Virus record (IMG/VR): IMGVR_UViG_3300044634_004784
Location: 1 to 38,773 of that record
DNA length: 38,773 nucleotides
Strand: one strand, 5' to 3'
Origin: a virus
Shown: positions 7,709 to 15,487 of the stretch, piece after piece
How the letters are laid out: the number at the start of each line of letters is the position of its first letter
Position numbering within the stretch: position 1 is the stretch's first letter
Program-made: the position numbers and the translations under genes
The notes under the pieces: generated by a model
Databases searched by the model: none
The model's input: the letters and a program-made list of their open reading frames with translations, nothing else
What the model was told of the DNA's origin: nothing

Positions 7709-8347
7709 ATGGATAAAGTAAAGGATAAACTTGTCAATGGGTTCATTATAAGTACCTTTGTTGGGCTTTATTTAATAGTTTCAGTGATCTCTACTATTCA
7801 CGTAATAGAATTCTTTGAACTATCAAATCCAAAATGGCTAGCAGTTTCGTTGGCTTTGGCTTTTGAAGTTGGTGCAGCTGCCTCACTATCATCCTTGATC
7901 GTATTGGAAAAAATGAATAAGGTTCTAGTGTGGATACTTTTCATAGTACTTACACTAATGCAAGCAATGGGGAATACCTATTATGCTTATACCCACATAC
8001 ATGACTTTCAATATTGGAGTGAACTTTTTGGATTGATCGAAGAAGATGTAATATACCAAAAAAGACTGCTTTCATTAATAAGTGGTGCAATTTTACCTTT
8101 GGTTTCTTTAGGTTTTATTAAATCTCTAGTTGATTATATAAAACCTGACAAAAATGTTAACATCATCGAAGAAAAAAATGAGATTGGAGAAATCCCTTTA
8201 GGAACAAATGAAGAAATATCTTCTGAAGATTTAAACGAAACAAACGAAATTAAGGAGACAGACATTACACCGGAGCAGCTAAATTCAGTCAACTACGGAA
8301 GAGCCGGATATATTTCGCGGGGCCTGGATCCAACTAAAATAACATAA
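7709..8347 (+). CDS. Multi-spanning membrane protein, possible holin-like
   Basis: The 212-aa product has about four membrane segments: roughly 10-30 (IISTFVGLYLIVSVIST), 42-65 (WLAVSLALAFEVGAAASL), 72-95 (VLVWILFIVLTLMQAMG) and 120-145 (LSLISGAILPLVSLGF). An acidic, Asn/Glu-rich cytoplasmic tail of about 65 residues follows. It starts two bases after the upstream small membrane protein gene, so the pair is translationally linked. A role in lysis or in altering the host envelope is plausible, but I do not recognise the family. Confidence 0.6.
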   Translation: MDKVKDKLVNGFIISTFVGLYLIVSVISTIHVIEFFELSNPKWLAVSLALAFEVGAAASLSSLIVLEKMNKVLVWILFIVLTLMQAMGNTYYAYTHIHDFQYWSELFGLIEEDVIYQKRLLSLISGAILPLVSLGFIKSLVDYIKPDKNVNIIEEKNEIGEIPLGTNEEISSEDLNETNEIKETDITPEQLNSVNYGRAGYISRGLDPTKIT

Positions 8348-8351
8348 AAAA

Positions 8352-9023
8352 GTGTCAGATAATAATCTTGATTTTGATGGTGGATCAGCTCTTTCTACAG
8401 GTGATGTTATATTCCCTGGTGGATCAGCTTCATTTCCGCTAAATCCAATGGAAGGAACAACAGGTCCACAGATCTTTGTTACCAAATACACAAACATAGC
8501 GCGTACAAGAGAGGATCTAGTAAGGGTTAATGCTACTTTCAGGGATTTTAATGTTCAACCTGAGATTAAATTCACAAAGGAGTCTTTTGATGTAGTCCAA
8601 CAAGCCGAAACCCTCGATTATCTAAACGTAGCTTCATTTTTTCACCCTCTGCAATCTTTTTCTGATTTCCAGAAACAAACTTTTATAATAGGACCTAGAA
8701 ATTCAATAAATCTCGATCCATCTGGATTTGAAGGTACACTAGGTGAAGCCTCAATGCTTATGGCTAGAGCTTTTTATTTACCGGAAACACCAATTGATGA
8801 AAAAATCCTTTTCTGGGATTATAAGGGATCTGGTAGAAACCTTATGGGACAATTCATGGTTTTAACTGGTGCAATAAAAGAGGATAGCAGCTGGAAAGGT
8901 TGGGATCTAGATCCGTTTTCAACCTACGGCCACACTGGATCTGCAGATTCTGCTAACGGTGGATTCATTTTTACAAATCCGACCGATCGCAATGTTAAAT
9001 TAACAATAATAACAGCTAATTAA
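8352..9023 (+). CDS. Putative virion surface protein, paralogue of the next gene (GTG start)
   Basis: The 223-aa product starts at a GTG four bases after the previous stop and begins MSDNNLDFDGG. It is strand-rich with no membrane segment. The C-terminal half (about 130-223) is shared with the next protein. Both have W-x-Y-x-G, then M-G-x-x-M-x-L-x-G, then G-W, then G-G-x-x-F-x-N and a closing strand (KLTIITAN here). The N-terminal part is unique. Small beta-rich proteins in tandem near structural genes often decorate capsids or fibres; that role is inferred from context only. Confidence 0.55.
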   Translation: MSDNNLDFDGGSALSTGDVIFPGGSASFPLNPMEGTTGPQIFVTKYTNIARTREDLVRVNATFRDFNVQPEIKFTKESFDVVQQAETLDYLNVASFFHPLQSFSDFQKQTFIIGPRNSINLDPSGFEGTLGEASMLMARAFYLPETPIDEKILFWDYKGSGRNLMGQFMVLTGAIKEDSSWKGWDLDPFSTYGHTGSADSANGGFIFTNPTDRNVKLTIITAN

Positions 9024-9024
9024 G

Positions 9025-9507
9025 ATGGCAACCCAACCAATTACTTGTCCGTATGATGAAGGCACCGGCTTTAAATTTCATAGAGGAAATCTTGTACTAG
9101 ATGATGGAGGAATGAAACTTCCAGTTTATCTCGAATTACATGACATGTTCCAAGAAACCTCGGCTTTCAGTAAAAATAAGGTTTTTTTAAAAGCTAATAA
9201 GTGTTTTTTATTAAGTCAAACAAACACCGGAGATGATGATGGATATGTTTCTTTTATTGCTGTGAAGGCAACATTTCCTTCGTCTATTGTTGAATCCAAA
9301 AAATATCTAGAGTGGACTTATCTCGGAAACACCTACTATATGGGTGAATTGATGATTCTTTCTGGAAAAAATCTATCTACAACAGATTCTATACAGGAAG
9401 GATGGCTTTTATCCAAGCCTGGTGTTTATTCAGAATTGGGTGGAATAGTTTTTTGTAATACACATTCGGATATAGATATAAAGCTTGAAATACTCGTTTG
9501 TAAATAA
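9025..9507 (+). CDS. Putative virion surface protein, shorter paralogue
   Basis: The 160-aa product starts one base after the preceding stop. Its C-terminal region (LEWTYLGNTYYMGELMILSG, then GGIVFCNTHSDIDIKLEI) parallels that of the upstream protein (LFWDYKGSGRNLMGQFMVLT, then GGFIFTNPTDRNVKLTI). It lacks the longer N-terminal region of its neighbour. The two look like a tandem duplication that has diverged. Function is unknown; a capsid or tail decoration protein is a reasonable guess. Confidence 0.55.
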   Translation: MATQPITCPYDEGTGFKFHRGNLVLDDGGMKLPVYLELHDMFQETSAFSKNKVFLKANKCFLLSQTNTGDDDGYVSFIAVKATFPSSIVESKKYLEWTYLGNTYYMGELMILSGKNLSTTDSIQEGWLLSKPGVYSELGGIVFCNTHSDIDIKLEILVCK

Positions 9508-9524
9508 AAACAAACTGCAGATTA

Positions 9525-9533
9525 AATATATAG
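9525..9533 (+). promoter_or_regulatory. Late-promoter-like element AATATATAG (upstream of pair)
   Basis: AATATATAG lies 33 bases upstream of a second, better copy (9558-9566). Both are in the intergenic gap before 9589. It may be a second late promoter or a degenerate copy. Confidence 0.35.
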
Positions 9534-9557
9534 TAAAAAGTTTTCATCCTTTATAAG

Positions 9558-9566
9558 GATATATAG
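9558..9566 (+). promoter_or_regulatory. Late-promoter-like element GATATATAG
   Basis: GATATATAG starts 31 bases before the ATG at 9589. A small inverted repeat, ATCCTT-TAT-AAGGAT (9546-9560), runs into its left end. Confidence 0.6.
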
Positions 9567-9588
9567 TAAGAATAAAAAAAATAAGACC

Positions 9589-12165
9589 ATGGATTTCATA
9601 AACCAAGTGAAAAAATTAAAAGATCTAACTAAATCACCTGAAGTTAGACAAATCTGCGAGCAATATCTCAGCGGATCAAATGAGGTCTCTAAAGAAGAGG
9701 TTGAGGCTGTTATTAACGAACAGATTCAACCTGAATTTAAGAATCATTGGGATTCTATTGCACAAGAACAATTACAAGTTGCTAAAAAAGCAGCTCAAGC
9801 CTTGACTGAATCCTGGAAGGGATTGGGTGGTAGAACATCTAATAACAACGTTGGCTCTTTCAAAGGACAAACAGTGGAAAAAGAAAATCATACATCTCTT
9901 TTAGAAAATCTAAACATGATTTCTGTTGAAGACCAAAATGCTAAATCTTTCGTTGATGCACAGAATATAAAGAACCTAGGGGTTTTAGAATCAATACAGA
10001 AGATTAAATCTCTTTCTATTTACGAATACCCTAAATTTAAGATTGTCTGCGAACAATATGCTAATCTTATCACCAATAAGAGCATTCCCGAATTCTCATT
10101 AATTAATGGATTTATCTCTGAATTAGAGTCTTTCAAATGGGATATTTCAATTCTTCCTGTTTTGGAAAATCTTAAAGAAAAATCAACCAAATACTCTAGA
10201 GAAATAGAAGTTGCCAGAGTTATTGAATCTATAAAGAATAGTGGATCAGCATCTTTCTACTCTGATTTATCCGAGTCGTTAAATTCTTGGCTTATTTCGG
10301 AGAATAAATCATCAGGATTACTTGCCAAAGAAATTGGAAGATGGGCTTTCAATCCTGTTGTTAGAAACCTTATCAATTTCTTGAATATCAATGAGGCTTC
10401 AAATTCTGTAAAATTGGAATTACCTGTTAACGCACAAAGTGAATCTGGGGTATCAAGGATTTTTTCGCCAATCTTAATAGAGAACGAAATAACATATTTC
10501 ACAACCGGAAAAAGTATTTTCCGCATAGAGGAGAATGAAATTAAGAGACTTAATTCAAACGAATTAGGAAATGTTCCAGCAGAATATATTTCTTTAGTCA
10601 ATGCTTGTCTTAGACCTTATGTTAAGATTGATGAACATGGAATCAAAGTTTCTTTAGGAAAAAAATCTGTTACTTTAATAGAAGAAAGAGAAAACGTTTC
10701 TGTATACTTAGGTAAATCTAAATTAAACTTTAGATCAGTATCAGAACTTGCTAAAATGCTTGGATTGGAATCAAGCAATCATTTTGGTATAAGTGAATCC
10801 CAAGTTGTTGGTGATATTATCAATCTATATTCAAATTTTAAAAATATAGTAGAACTTGATTTTGCAAAAAATGTAACATCTAATATTTATGAGGGTGTTT
10901 CTATTAATTTGATCAAATGGAACGGTAATATTCTTTTGCAAAGAATAAATGAAGCCATGAGAGAAAATTCTATTTATAAAGTTAATGGATCACAGGCCGT
11001 TAAAATGGTCAAAGATTTCTTAAGATATGATATTTCTGAAGGTTTAACCGAGTTCTTAGATGGAGAACAAAAAGTTAAGTCGATCATGGCTAACGATAGA
11101 AGTAAGGTTTTAGAGAATATCTCTAGAGTTGAAACTGAAATTAATAAATTGGAATCATTGATGGAAAATAATCCTCTTTACGCAGCTTCCAAAGAGATCA
11201 AATCTGCATATGGATTACTTTCTAATGAACTTTCAATACTTAAGGAAAAGTGGAACCAAATAAATCTAGAAATTACTAAAATTGATTCAAACCCTGTAGA
11301 AGATTTAGATTTACTTGAAGATGAAAGATTTAACATCGGTGATCTTATTAAGGTTAAAGAATCAGGTGAAACCGGAAAAATAATTTCAGTTGACGGTAGT
11401 TCAGGAAGATATACAATTCTTTTAGACAGTGGAAGAACCTCTGATTATATGGTTAGCGATATTGTTGATCTGGAAGAAGCTCTATCTCAAGCAGCAGAAA
11501 AAAATTCTGATGATAAGGGAGAAGACGAAGAAGACGGAGAAGTTAAAGAAAGTGAAATCTCTAGAAATCTTAATAAATCTGAATTGTCAGAGGAAGAGCA
11601 AAAAGCTTTATTAAAAACTTTTTCTGACGGCCACGGATTCACTAAAGCCCCTAAAGGAGAAGGTGATGAGATAGAAATGGAACTTGATCATATGCACGGT
11701 TATAACTTGACAGTTAACGAGGCTAAAGCTAAAGCTGCTACTATGGCTAAGGCACCAGGTAACAATAAGAAAGAAAAAGCTAAAGTTGAAGGTGAGGATA
11801 ATTTAGCTGAAGCACCTGAAACTAAAGATAAAACTGAATTTGAAGGCGAGTCTGCAGACGGCAAAAATAAAAATATTGGATATAATCTTAGAGAAGGAGC
11901 GGATTCTAATTTAGTAGAAGCACCTGAATCAGGAAAGAAAGTTAAAGAAACTAAGGGAACTACATCTACCAATTTGGCTCAAGCTCCAGCAAACGGTAAA
12001 GCTCCTAAAGAAACTAGACACTTAAGCTCTTTAGAGAAATTCATGAATTTAGCTGAAGCACCTGGCGATTCTCTTAATATCGATTTCGATGGTGAACATA
12101 CTGGAAAAAAACACGACAAAATCGGTTACGGTATAGATGAATCTGACGATTTAAAAAAAAACTAA
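9589..12165 (+). CDS. Large structural-type protein with SH3-like domain and AP repeats (0-frame product)
   Basis: The 858-aa product is not a family I can name. The first 550 residues are mixed helix and strand. Around residues 581-630 there is a compact SH3/KOW-like segment (FNIGDLIKVKESGETGKIIS, then YTILLDSG). A Glu/Lys-rich linker follows, then a tail with repeated AP motifs: TKAPKGE, MAKAPGN, NLAEAPETK, NLVEAPESGKK, NLAQAPANGKAPKE, NLAEAPGDS. The frame stops at TAA 12163-12165, immediately after T TTA AAA and A AAA AAC heptamers. The -1 frame continues with two more AP motifs to 12320 (separate entry). Late-promoter-like elements and position suggest a virion protein, perhaps packaged in the head. 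Confidence 0.6.
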   Translation: MDFINQVKKLKDLTKSPEVRQICEQYLSGSNEVSKEEVEAVINEQIQPEFKNHWDSIAQEQLQVAKKAAQALTESWKGLGGRTSNNNVGSFKGQTVEKENHTSLLENLNMISVEDQNAKSFVDAQNIKNLGVLESIQKIKSLSIYEYPKFKIVCEQYANLITNKSIPEFSLINGFISELESFKWDISILPVLENLKEKSTKYSREIEVARVIESIKNSGSASFYSDLSESLNSWLISENKSSGLLAKEIGRWAFNPVVRNLINFLNINEASNSVKLELPVNAQSESGVSRIFSPILIENEITYFTTGKSIFRIEENEIKRLNSNELGNVPAEYISLVNACLRPYVKIDEHGIKVSLGKKSVTLIEERENVSVYLGKSKLNFRSVSELAKMLGLESSNHFGISESQVVGDIINLYSNFKNIVELDFAKNVTSNIYEGVSINLIKWNGNILLQRINEAMRENSIYKVNGSQAVKMVKDFLRYDISEGLTEFLDGEQKVKSIMANDRSKVLENISRVETEINKLESLMENNPLYAASKEIKSAYGLLSNELSILKEKWNQINLEITKIDSNPVEDLDLLEDERFNIGDLIKVKESGETGKIISVDGSSGRYTILLDSGRTSDYMVSDIVDLEEALSQAAEKNSDDKGEDEEDGEVKESEISRNLNKSELSEEEQKALLKTFSDGHGFTKAPKGEGDEIEMELDHMHGYNLTVNEAKAKAATMAKAPGNNKKEKAKVEGEDNLAEAPETKDKTEFEGESADGKNKNIGYNLREGADSNLVEAPESGKKVKETKGTTSTNLAQAPANGKAPKETRHLSSLEKFMNLAEAPGDSLNIDFDGEHTGKKHDKIGYGIDESDDLKKN

Positions 12166-12300
12166 GCAGGAATTTTTACTTTGCTCCGAAGGATAAAAAT
12201 CAAAATTTACCTGGACAAAAATTCGTAGATCCAATAGAAGGAAGAATGAGTAAGGCTCCAACAGGCAAGGAAACCCTTAAACCACAAGAAGATCTGGACT
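11640..12300 (+). repeat. Degenerate AP-motif protein repeats spanning a frame change
   Basis: Short motifs of the form (N-L-x-E/K/Q)-A-P-x-(G/T)-K recur about every 15-45 residues from 11641 to 12100 in frame 0. Two more (YFAPKDK and MSKAPTGKE) follow in the -1 frame after the 0-frame stop. The continuation supports the -1 frame being coding. Confidence 0.6.
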
Positions 12301-12320
12301 CAAAAGAAGATTCTAAATAA
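12162..12320 (+). CDS. -1 frame extension of the 858-aa protein (putative programmed frameshift)
   Basis: Two canonical -1 slippery heptamers in the correct phase, T TTA AAA (12150-12156) and A AAA AAC (12156-12162), sit directly before the 0-frame TAA at 12163. After a one-base slip back, reading continues from CTA at 12162 for 52 residues to TAA 12318-12320. The extension starts LSRNFYFAPKDKNQN and includes MSKAPTGKETLKP, matching the AP repeats of the main frame. It fills the gap to the next terminator with no independent start except a late ATG at 12246. An insertion by polymerase slippage on the A9 run, or an assembly error in it, would give the same frame. Confidence 0.7.
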   Translation, partial: LSRNFYFAPKDKNQNLPGQKFVDPIEGRMSKAPTGKETLKPQEDLDSKEDSK

Positions 12321-12328
12321 GATTAGAT

Positions 12329-12363
12329 AGAAAAGAACGTAGGTATCTACGTTCTTTTCTTTT
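12329..12363 (+). terminator. Strong rho-independent terminator
   Basis: AGAAAAGAACGTAG (12329-12342) pairs perfectly with CTACGTTCTTTTCT (12347-12360) across a GTAT loop, then TTT. It begins nine bases after the -1 frame stop at 12320, which fits the extension being the true gene end. Confidence 0.9.
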
Positions 12364-12414
12364 GAAATAAATTCCACCTTTTAATCTATAACAAAATAAA
12401 AAATGACATTGTAA

Positions 12415-12774
12415 ATGGCAAAGGATTATGTAAAAAATAGCGATCTGATGATTGCTATAGTAGAATCAAAAAAAGCGGGTAAGCTTACTCCTGATGCCAT
12501 AGCTATGTTTGGACTGATGATTCAAGGGATAACTAAGAAATTCGCTTATAAGGATCCTGATGATAAGGATGATTGCATGGCTTTTGCCATGGAGGATTTA
12601 TGTAAATATTGGGATAGATTCAATCCTGAAAAATCTAATAATCCGTTTGCTTATTTCACACAAATAGCCAAAAATGGATTCGCTAAGGGCTGGAAAAAAA
12701 TACATCCCCCAAAAAGTCCTAAAACCATCCCATTTAGTCACATAACAGGGGAAGACAACGTATATAATATCTAA
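12415..12774 (+). CDS. gp55-like late transcription sigma factor (short)
   Basis: The 119-aa product resembles T4 gp55, the late sigma factor. It opens YVKNSDLMIAIVESK (T4: YVNNKELLQAIIDWK) and contains NPFAYFTQIAKNGFAKGWKK (T4: [20 protein letters not shown]), a region-2-type helix pair that contacts core polymerase and the promoter -10. T4 gp55 has 185 residues and a C-terminal sliding-clamp-binding tail; this one ends earlier (FSHITGEDNVYNI). In T4, gp55 reads TATAAATA promoters. The GATATATA elements in this window are a natural candidate target. The gp4-like gene starts two bases after its stop. Confidence 0.8.
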   Translation: MAKDYVKNSDLMIAIVESKKAGKLTPDAIAMFGLMIQGITKKFAYKDPDDKDDCMAFAMEDLCKYWDRFNPEKSNNPFAYFTQIAKNGFAKGWKKIHPPKSPKTIPFSHITGEDNVYNI

Positions 12775-12775
12775 T

Positions 12776-13261
12776 ATGACAGATATCAAAAAGGTTAAGC
12801 CTAACGGCGAATATAAGTCGGGTTTATATGAACCCCAGAATGGAGAAAAGTATATAGGGGATATACACAACATCATCTATAGGTCTTCTTGGGAATATAG
12901 ATTCTGTTTGTATTGTGACACTAATGAATCGATTCTTAAATGGAGTTCTGAACCTCTAAGCATCAGGTATTACAATCCTCTTGACAAGAAAGAACATGAT
13001 TACAATGTTGACTTTTATATCAAAGTTCTTAAAGAGTCTGGCGAAGAGCAGGAATGGATCCTCGAGATTAAACCTGAGAATCAAACCAAAAAACCAATCC
13101 TTGAAGGAGTTACTACGGTTCAAAAGTTGAAATCATACAACAGAAATATGCAGATTTGGATAACAAATCAAGCTAAATTCAAGGCAGCAAAGGATTGGTC
13201 TGAAAAAAGAGGTTTTAAATTTGGTGTAATTGATGAAAATTTTCTTTTTAAAAGTAAATGA
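12776..13261 (+). CDS. Head completion protein gp4-like (TnsA/PD-(D/E)XK fold)
   Basis: The 161-aa product matches the T4 gp4 (gp50/65) head completion family in length and motifs. Visible are IIYRSSWEYRFCLYCDTNES, then KWSSEPLSIRYYNPLD, then YNVDFYIKV and EWILEIKPENQTKKP. The E-x-x, V-D-F and E-I-K residues form the TnsA-like PD-(D/E)XK pattern. In T4 the protein acts after packaging to prepare the head for tail joining. The stop overlaps the next start (ATGA), so the genes are coupled. Confidence 0.85.
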   Translation: MTDIKKVKPNGEYKSGLYEPQNGEKYIGDIHNIIYRSSWEYRFCLYCDTNESILKWSSEPLSIRYYNPLDKKEHDYNVDFYIKVLKESGEEQEWILEIKPENQTKKPILEGVTTVQKLKSYNRNMQIWITNQAKFKAAKDWSEKRGFKFGVIDENFLFKSK

Positions 13262-13851
13262 TTACCTACTCCCAAAGAGTTCTAGAATATAAGAATTCCG
13301 CTAAAAATATAGATGAACTTGTAAATAAAACAAATTCTCTATTTGAGGAAAAATATTTTAATCCATCAAAGCCTACTAAATCTTTCAGTTTACCTTTTAT
13401 ACCTGGTGAGATTTACAGTTTTTACTATAAAACACCAACCAAAATATCAAAAGATAGAAGTTTTATTAACAGAAATCCAATTGTACTTTGTACTGAATCG
13501 GTCAAAAATACAGAAGGTGATTTGATATTAAAAGGCATAGATCTGGTTATCGTTCCGATGGATTTAAGAGTTAAAATAATCGGAAGAATTTATGATAATT
13601 TCTATTCTTTAATTCAATCCAATTCCGTTGGTAAAATAAATCCTTTACCTTTAACCAATTCTAATTTAAAGAAACTGCTATCAGACACAGGATATGAAAA
13701 CGCTTCTTTTGGCTTCAAAACATCTTTCTTTGATAATATTACCAGTGTCTCTTTAGATGATTGGCCACGCATACCATATCTAACAAAGTCTTATATAGAG
13801 GGCATGAATTTGAAGGGGATATATACAGAATATAAATCGAAATTAATCTAA
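13258..13851 (+). CDS. Phage protein of unknown function next to gp4
   Basis: The 197-aa product has an N-terminal helix (1-40), then the segment IPGEIYSFYYKTPTKISKDR with R-N-P-I-V-L-C, then a GIDLVIVPMDLRVKII strand region. Proteins of T4-type phages with an F-x-Y-x-x-K-T then D-x-x-P-x-V layout exist as uncharacterised morphogenesis-region genes; I recall that only loosely. In T4 gene 53 (baseplate wedge, 196 aa) follows gene 4, but I see no sequence match to gp53. The overlap with the gp4-like gene and the portal genes downstream point to head or baseplate assembly. Confidence 0.6.
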   Translation: MITYSQRVLEYKNSAKNIDELVNKTNSLFEEKYFNPSKPTKSFSLPFIPGEIYSFYYKTPTKISKDRSFINRNPIVLCTESVKNTEGDLILKGIDLVIVPMDLRVKIIGRIYDNFYSLIQSNSVGKINPLPLTNSNLKKLLSDTGYENASFGFKTSFFDNITSVSLDDWPRIPYLTKSYIEGMNLKGIYTEYKSKLI

Positions 13852-13872
13852 GAAAAGAGAGTAGAAAAAGAA

Positions 13873-15486
13873 ATGGCAGGCTTTGTAAATAATAATGATC
13901 CACAGCAGTCTCCTGTAATCACGAGGATTAGAGAATCCGTGAGAAAACTGAGTACCTTTGGTATGAAGTATGATGACATGGTGATTAGAAATTCACAGGC
14001 AGTTGGTGTCACTGAAGCAGCTTTTCTGAATAAGAATAAATCAAACGTCGAGGATGAAAGCATGCTTTGGACCCTTGCCAAGCAAGATATCACATCTAAA
14101 CAATTTATTTCTTATTTTGATAAGGATTATAAGGGAAAAAGAGATTATCTTAGAAAGTTCTCGTTGAATCCAGAAATTGAATGGGTTTTGGATACGATTT
14201 GCGACGAGAGCATTTCATACGATCCAGCAAACTTTTTTGCTTACCCTGATTTTCTCGATCTTACCGATGTAAATGAAAAAATTAAGGATTCCCTTTATGA
14301 ATCGTATAGAAAACTATATGATATTTGGGGTTTCTCTGATGATATTACAGCTTGGCAATATTTCAGACAATTCCTTATTGATGGGTTTCTTTGTTTTGAG
14401 ATCATTTATGATAACGAGGGCAAGAATATTATAGGATTCAAAGAATTGGATCCAGTTACCATCGTACCCAGTGTCGAAAAACAGATTGATGGGAGTTTCG
14501 TTAATACCTGGACTCAATTTCCACAAGATCCTAAAAAAAGAAGAATCTTATACGATCCCCAAGTTATTTATATCTCTTATGCAAAGGGAAATTCAATTTC
14601 AAGAATTAGTTACATTGAAAGACTAATAAGACCGTATAATATTCTGAGAATTATTGAATACACCAGAATAATTTGGTCTGTTATGAACGCATCATTCAAG
14701 CTAAAGATGACTGTTCCAATTGGAACTAAATCACAGCAAAAGGGTATGCAAACTCTTGGTGAACTTATGAGTATCTATAAAGAAGATGTTCAGTTAAATG
14801 ATGATAGTGGTGAATTATTCATTGATGGAAGACCAAAGATTCAATTCTATAAAAACTATCTTATGCCGTCTGGTGTAAATGGTACACCAACAATAGAACC
14901 TCTCACAACAGAAGGACCTAATTTGAATGATCCAGCTCCTCTAGCTTACTTCTTTGATAAATTTGTACAAGAATCTAAAGTTCCACCTTCTAGATTTACT
15001 GGACCTGATGGAACTAATGCTTCTACGTATACTAATGCTGCTGAAGGATTAGACAAAGAAGAAATCAGATTCGCTAAATTTATAGAGAGACTTAGATCTA
15101 TATTCCAAGAGATTCTAACAAAACCTTTATGGATCCAGATGGTTAAGAAAAACCCTGGACTCGATGATGATTTTATGTTTAAGAGCCAATTGGGATTGAA
15201 TTATTTCTCTGATAATCCATTCAAAATTAATCAAGAAATAGAGGTTATCACTAAGAGAAAAGAATCTGTAGTAGCTATGTCAGGACTTTTAGATGATGAA
15301 GATAAACCCTATTTTTCAGTTCCTTACTTAATTGAAACATTTTTAGGATTTTCTAGACAGGATATTGTGGCTAACGCAGAAGCCAAAGAAAGACTGGAGA
15401 AAAAGAAAAAAGAAAGTGAAAGTAAAGAAGACAAAAAGGGTAAAGGTGGTAAAGAAGGTGAAGATAATGAAAGTATAACTTTATAA
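13873..15486 (+). CDS. Portal vertex protein (gp20-like), copy 1
   Basis: The 537-aa product is close in length to T4 gp20 (524 aa). Family hallmarks include IDGFLCFEIIYDNEGKNIIG followed by FKELDP, QVIYISYAKGNSISRISYIE, RIIWSVMNASFKL, a Gln-rich crown helix segment, DDSGELFIDGRPKIQFYKNY and RLRSIFQEILTKPLWIQMVK. The portal is a dodecameric ring through which DNA is packaged and to which the neck attaches. The C-terminal tail is Lys/Glu/Gly-rich and ends NESITL. Two bases after its stop a second portal paralogue begins. Confidence 0.9.
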   Translation: MAGFVNNNDPQQSPVITRIRESVRKLSTFGMKYDDMVIRNSQAVGVTEAAFLNKNKSNVEDESMLWTLAKQDITSKQFISYFDKDYKGKRDYLRKFSLNPEIEWVLDTICDESISYDPANFFAYPDFLDLTDVNEKIKDSLYESYRKLYDIWGFSDDITAWQYFRQFLIDGFLCFEIIYDNEGKNIIGFKELDPVTIVPSVEKQIDGSFVNTWTQFPQDPKKRRILYDPQVIYISYAKGNSISRISYIERLIRPYNILRIIEYTRIIWSVMNASFKLKMTVPIGTKSQQKGMQTLGELMSIYKEDVQLNDDSGELFIDGRPKIQFYKNYLMPSGVNGTPTIEPLTTEGPNLNDPAPLAYFFDKFVQESKVPPSRFTGPDGTNASTYTNAAEGLDKEEIRFAKFIERLRSIFQEILTKPLWIQMVKKNPGLDDDFMFKSQLGLNYFSDNPFKINQEIEVITKRKESVVAMSGLLDDEDKPYFSVPYLIETFLGFSRQDIVANAEAKERLEKKKKESESKEDKKGKGGKEGEDNESITL

Positions 15487-15487
15487 A

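Noticed and set aside
12246-12320. Independent mini-gene from ATG 12246 (24 residues) after the 858-aa gene
   Set aside because: The -1 frame is open from 12162, upstream of this ATG, and its sequence continues the AP-motif pattern from before the ATG, so an extension explains it better.
13818-13826. GATATATAC near the end of the unknown gene as a promoter for the portal genes
   Set aside because: It is in coding sequence, the last base differs from the A/G of the other copies, and it is 55 bases from the portal ATG. It could still be real but is not supported enough to list.
13258-13851. Assignment as baseplate wedge gp53
   Set aside because: Length (197 aa) and position after gp4 fit T4 gene order, but I could match no gp53 sequence pattern, so it is left as unknown.
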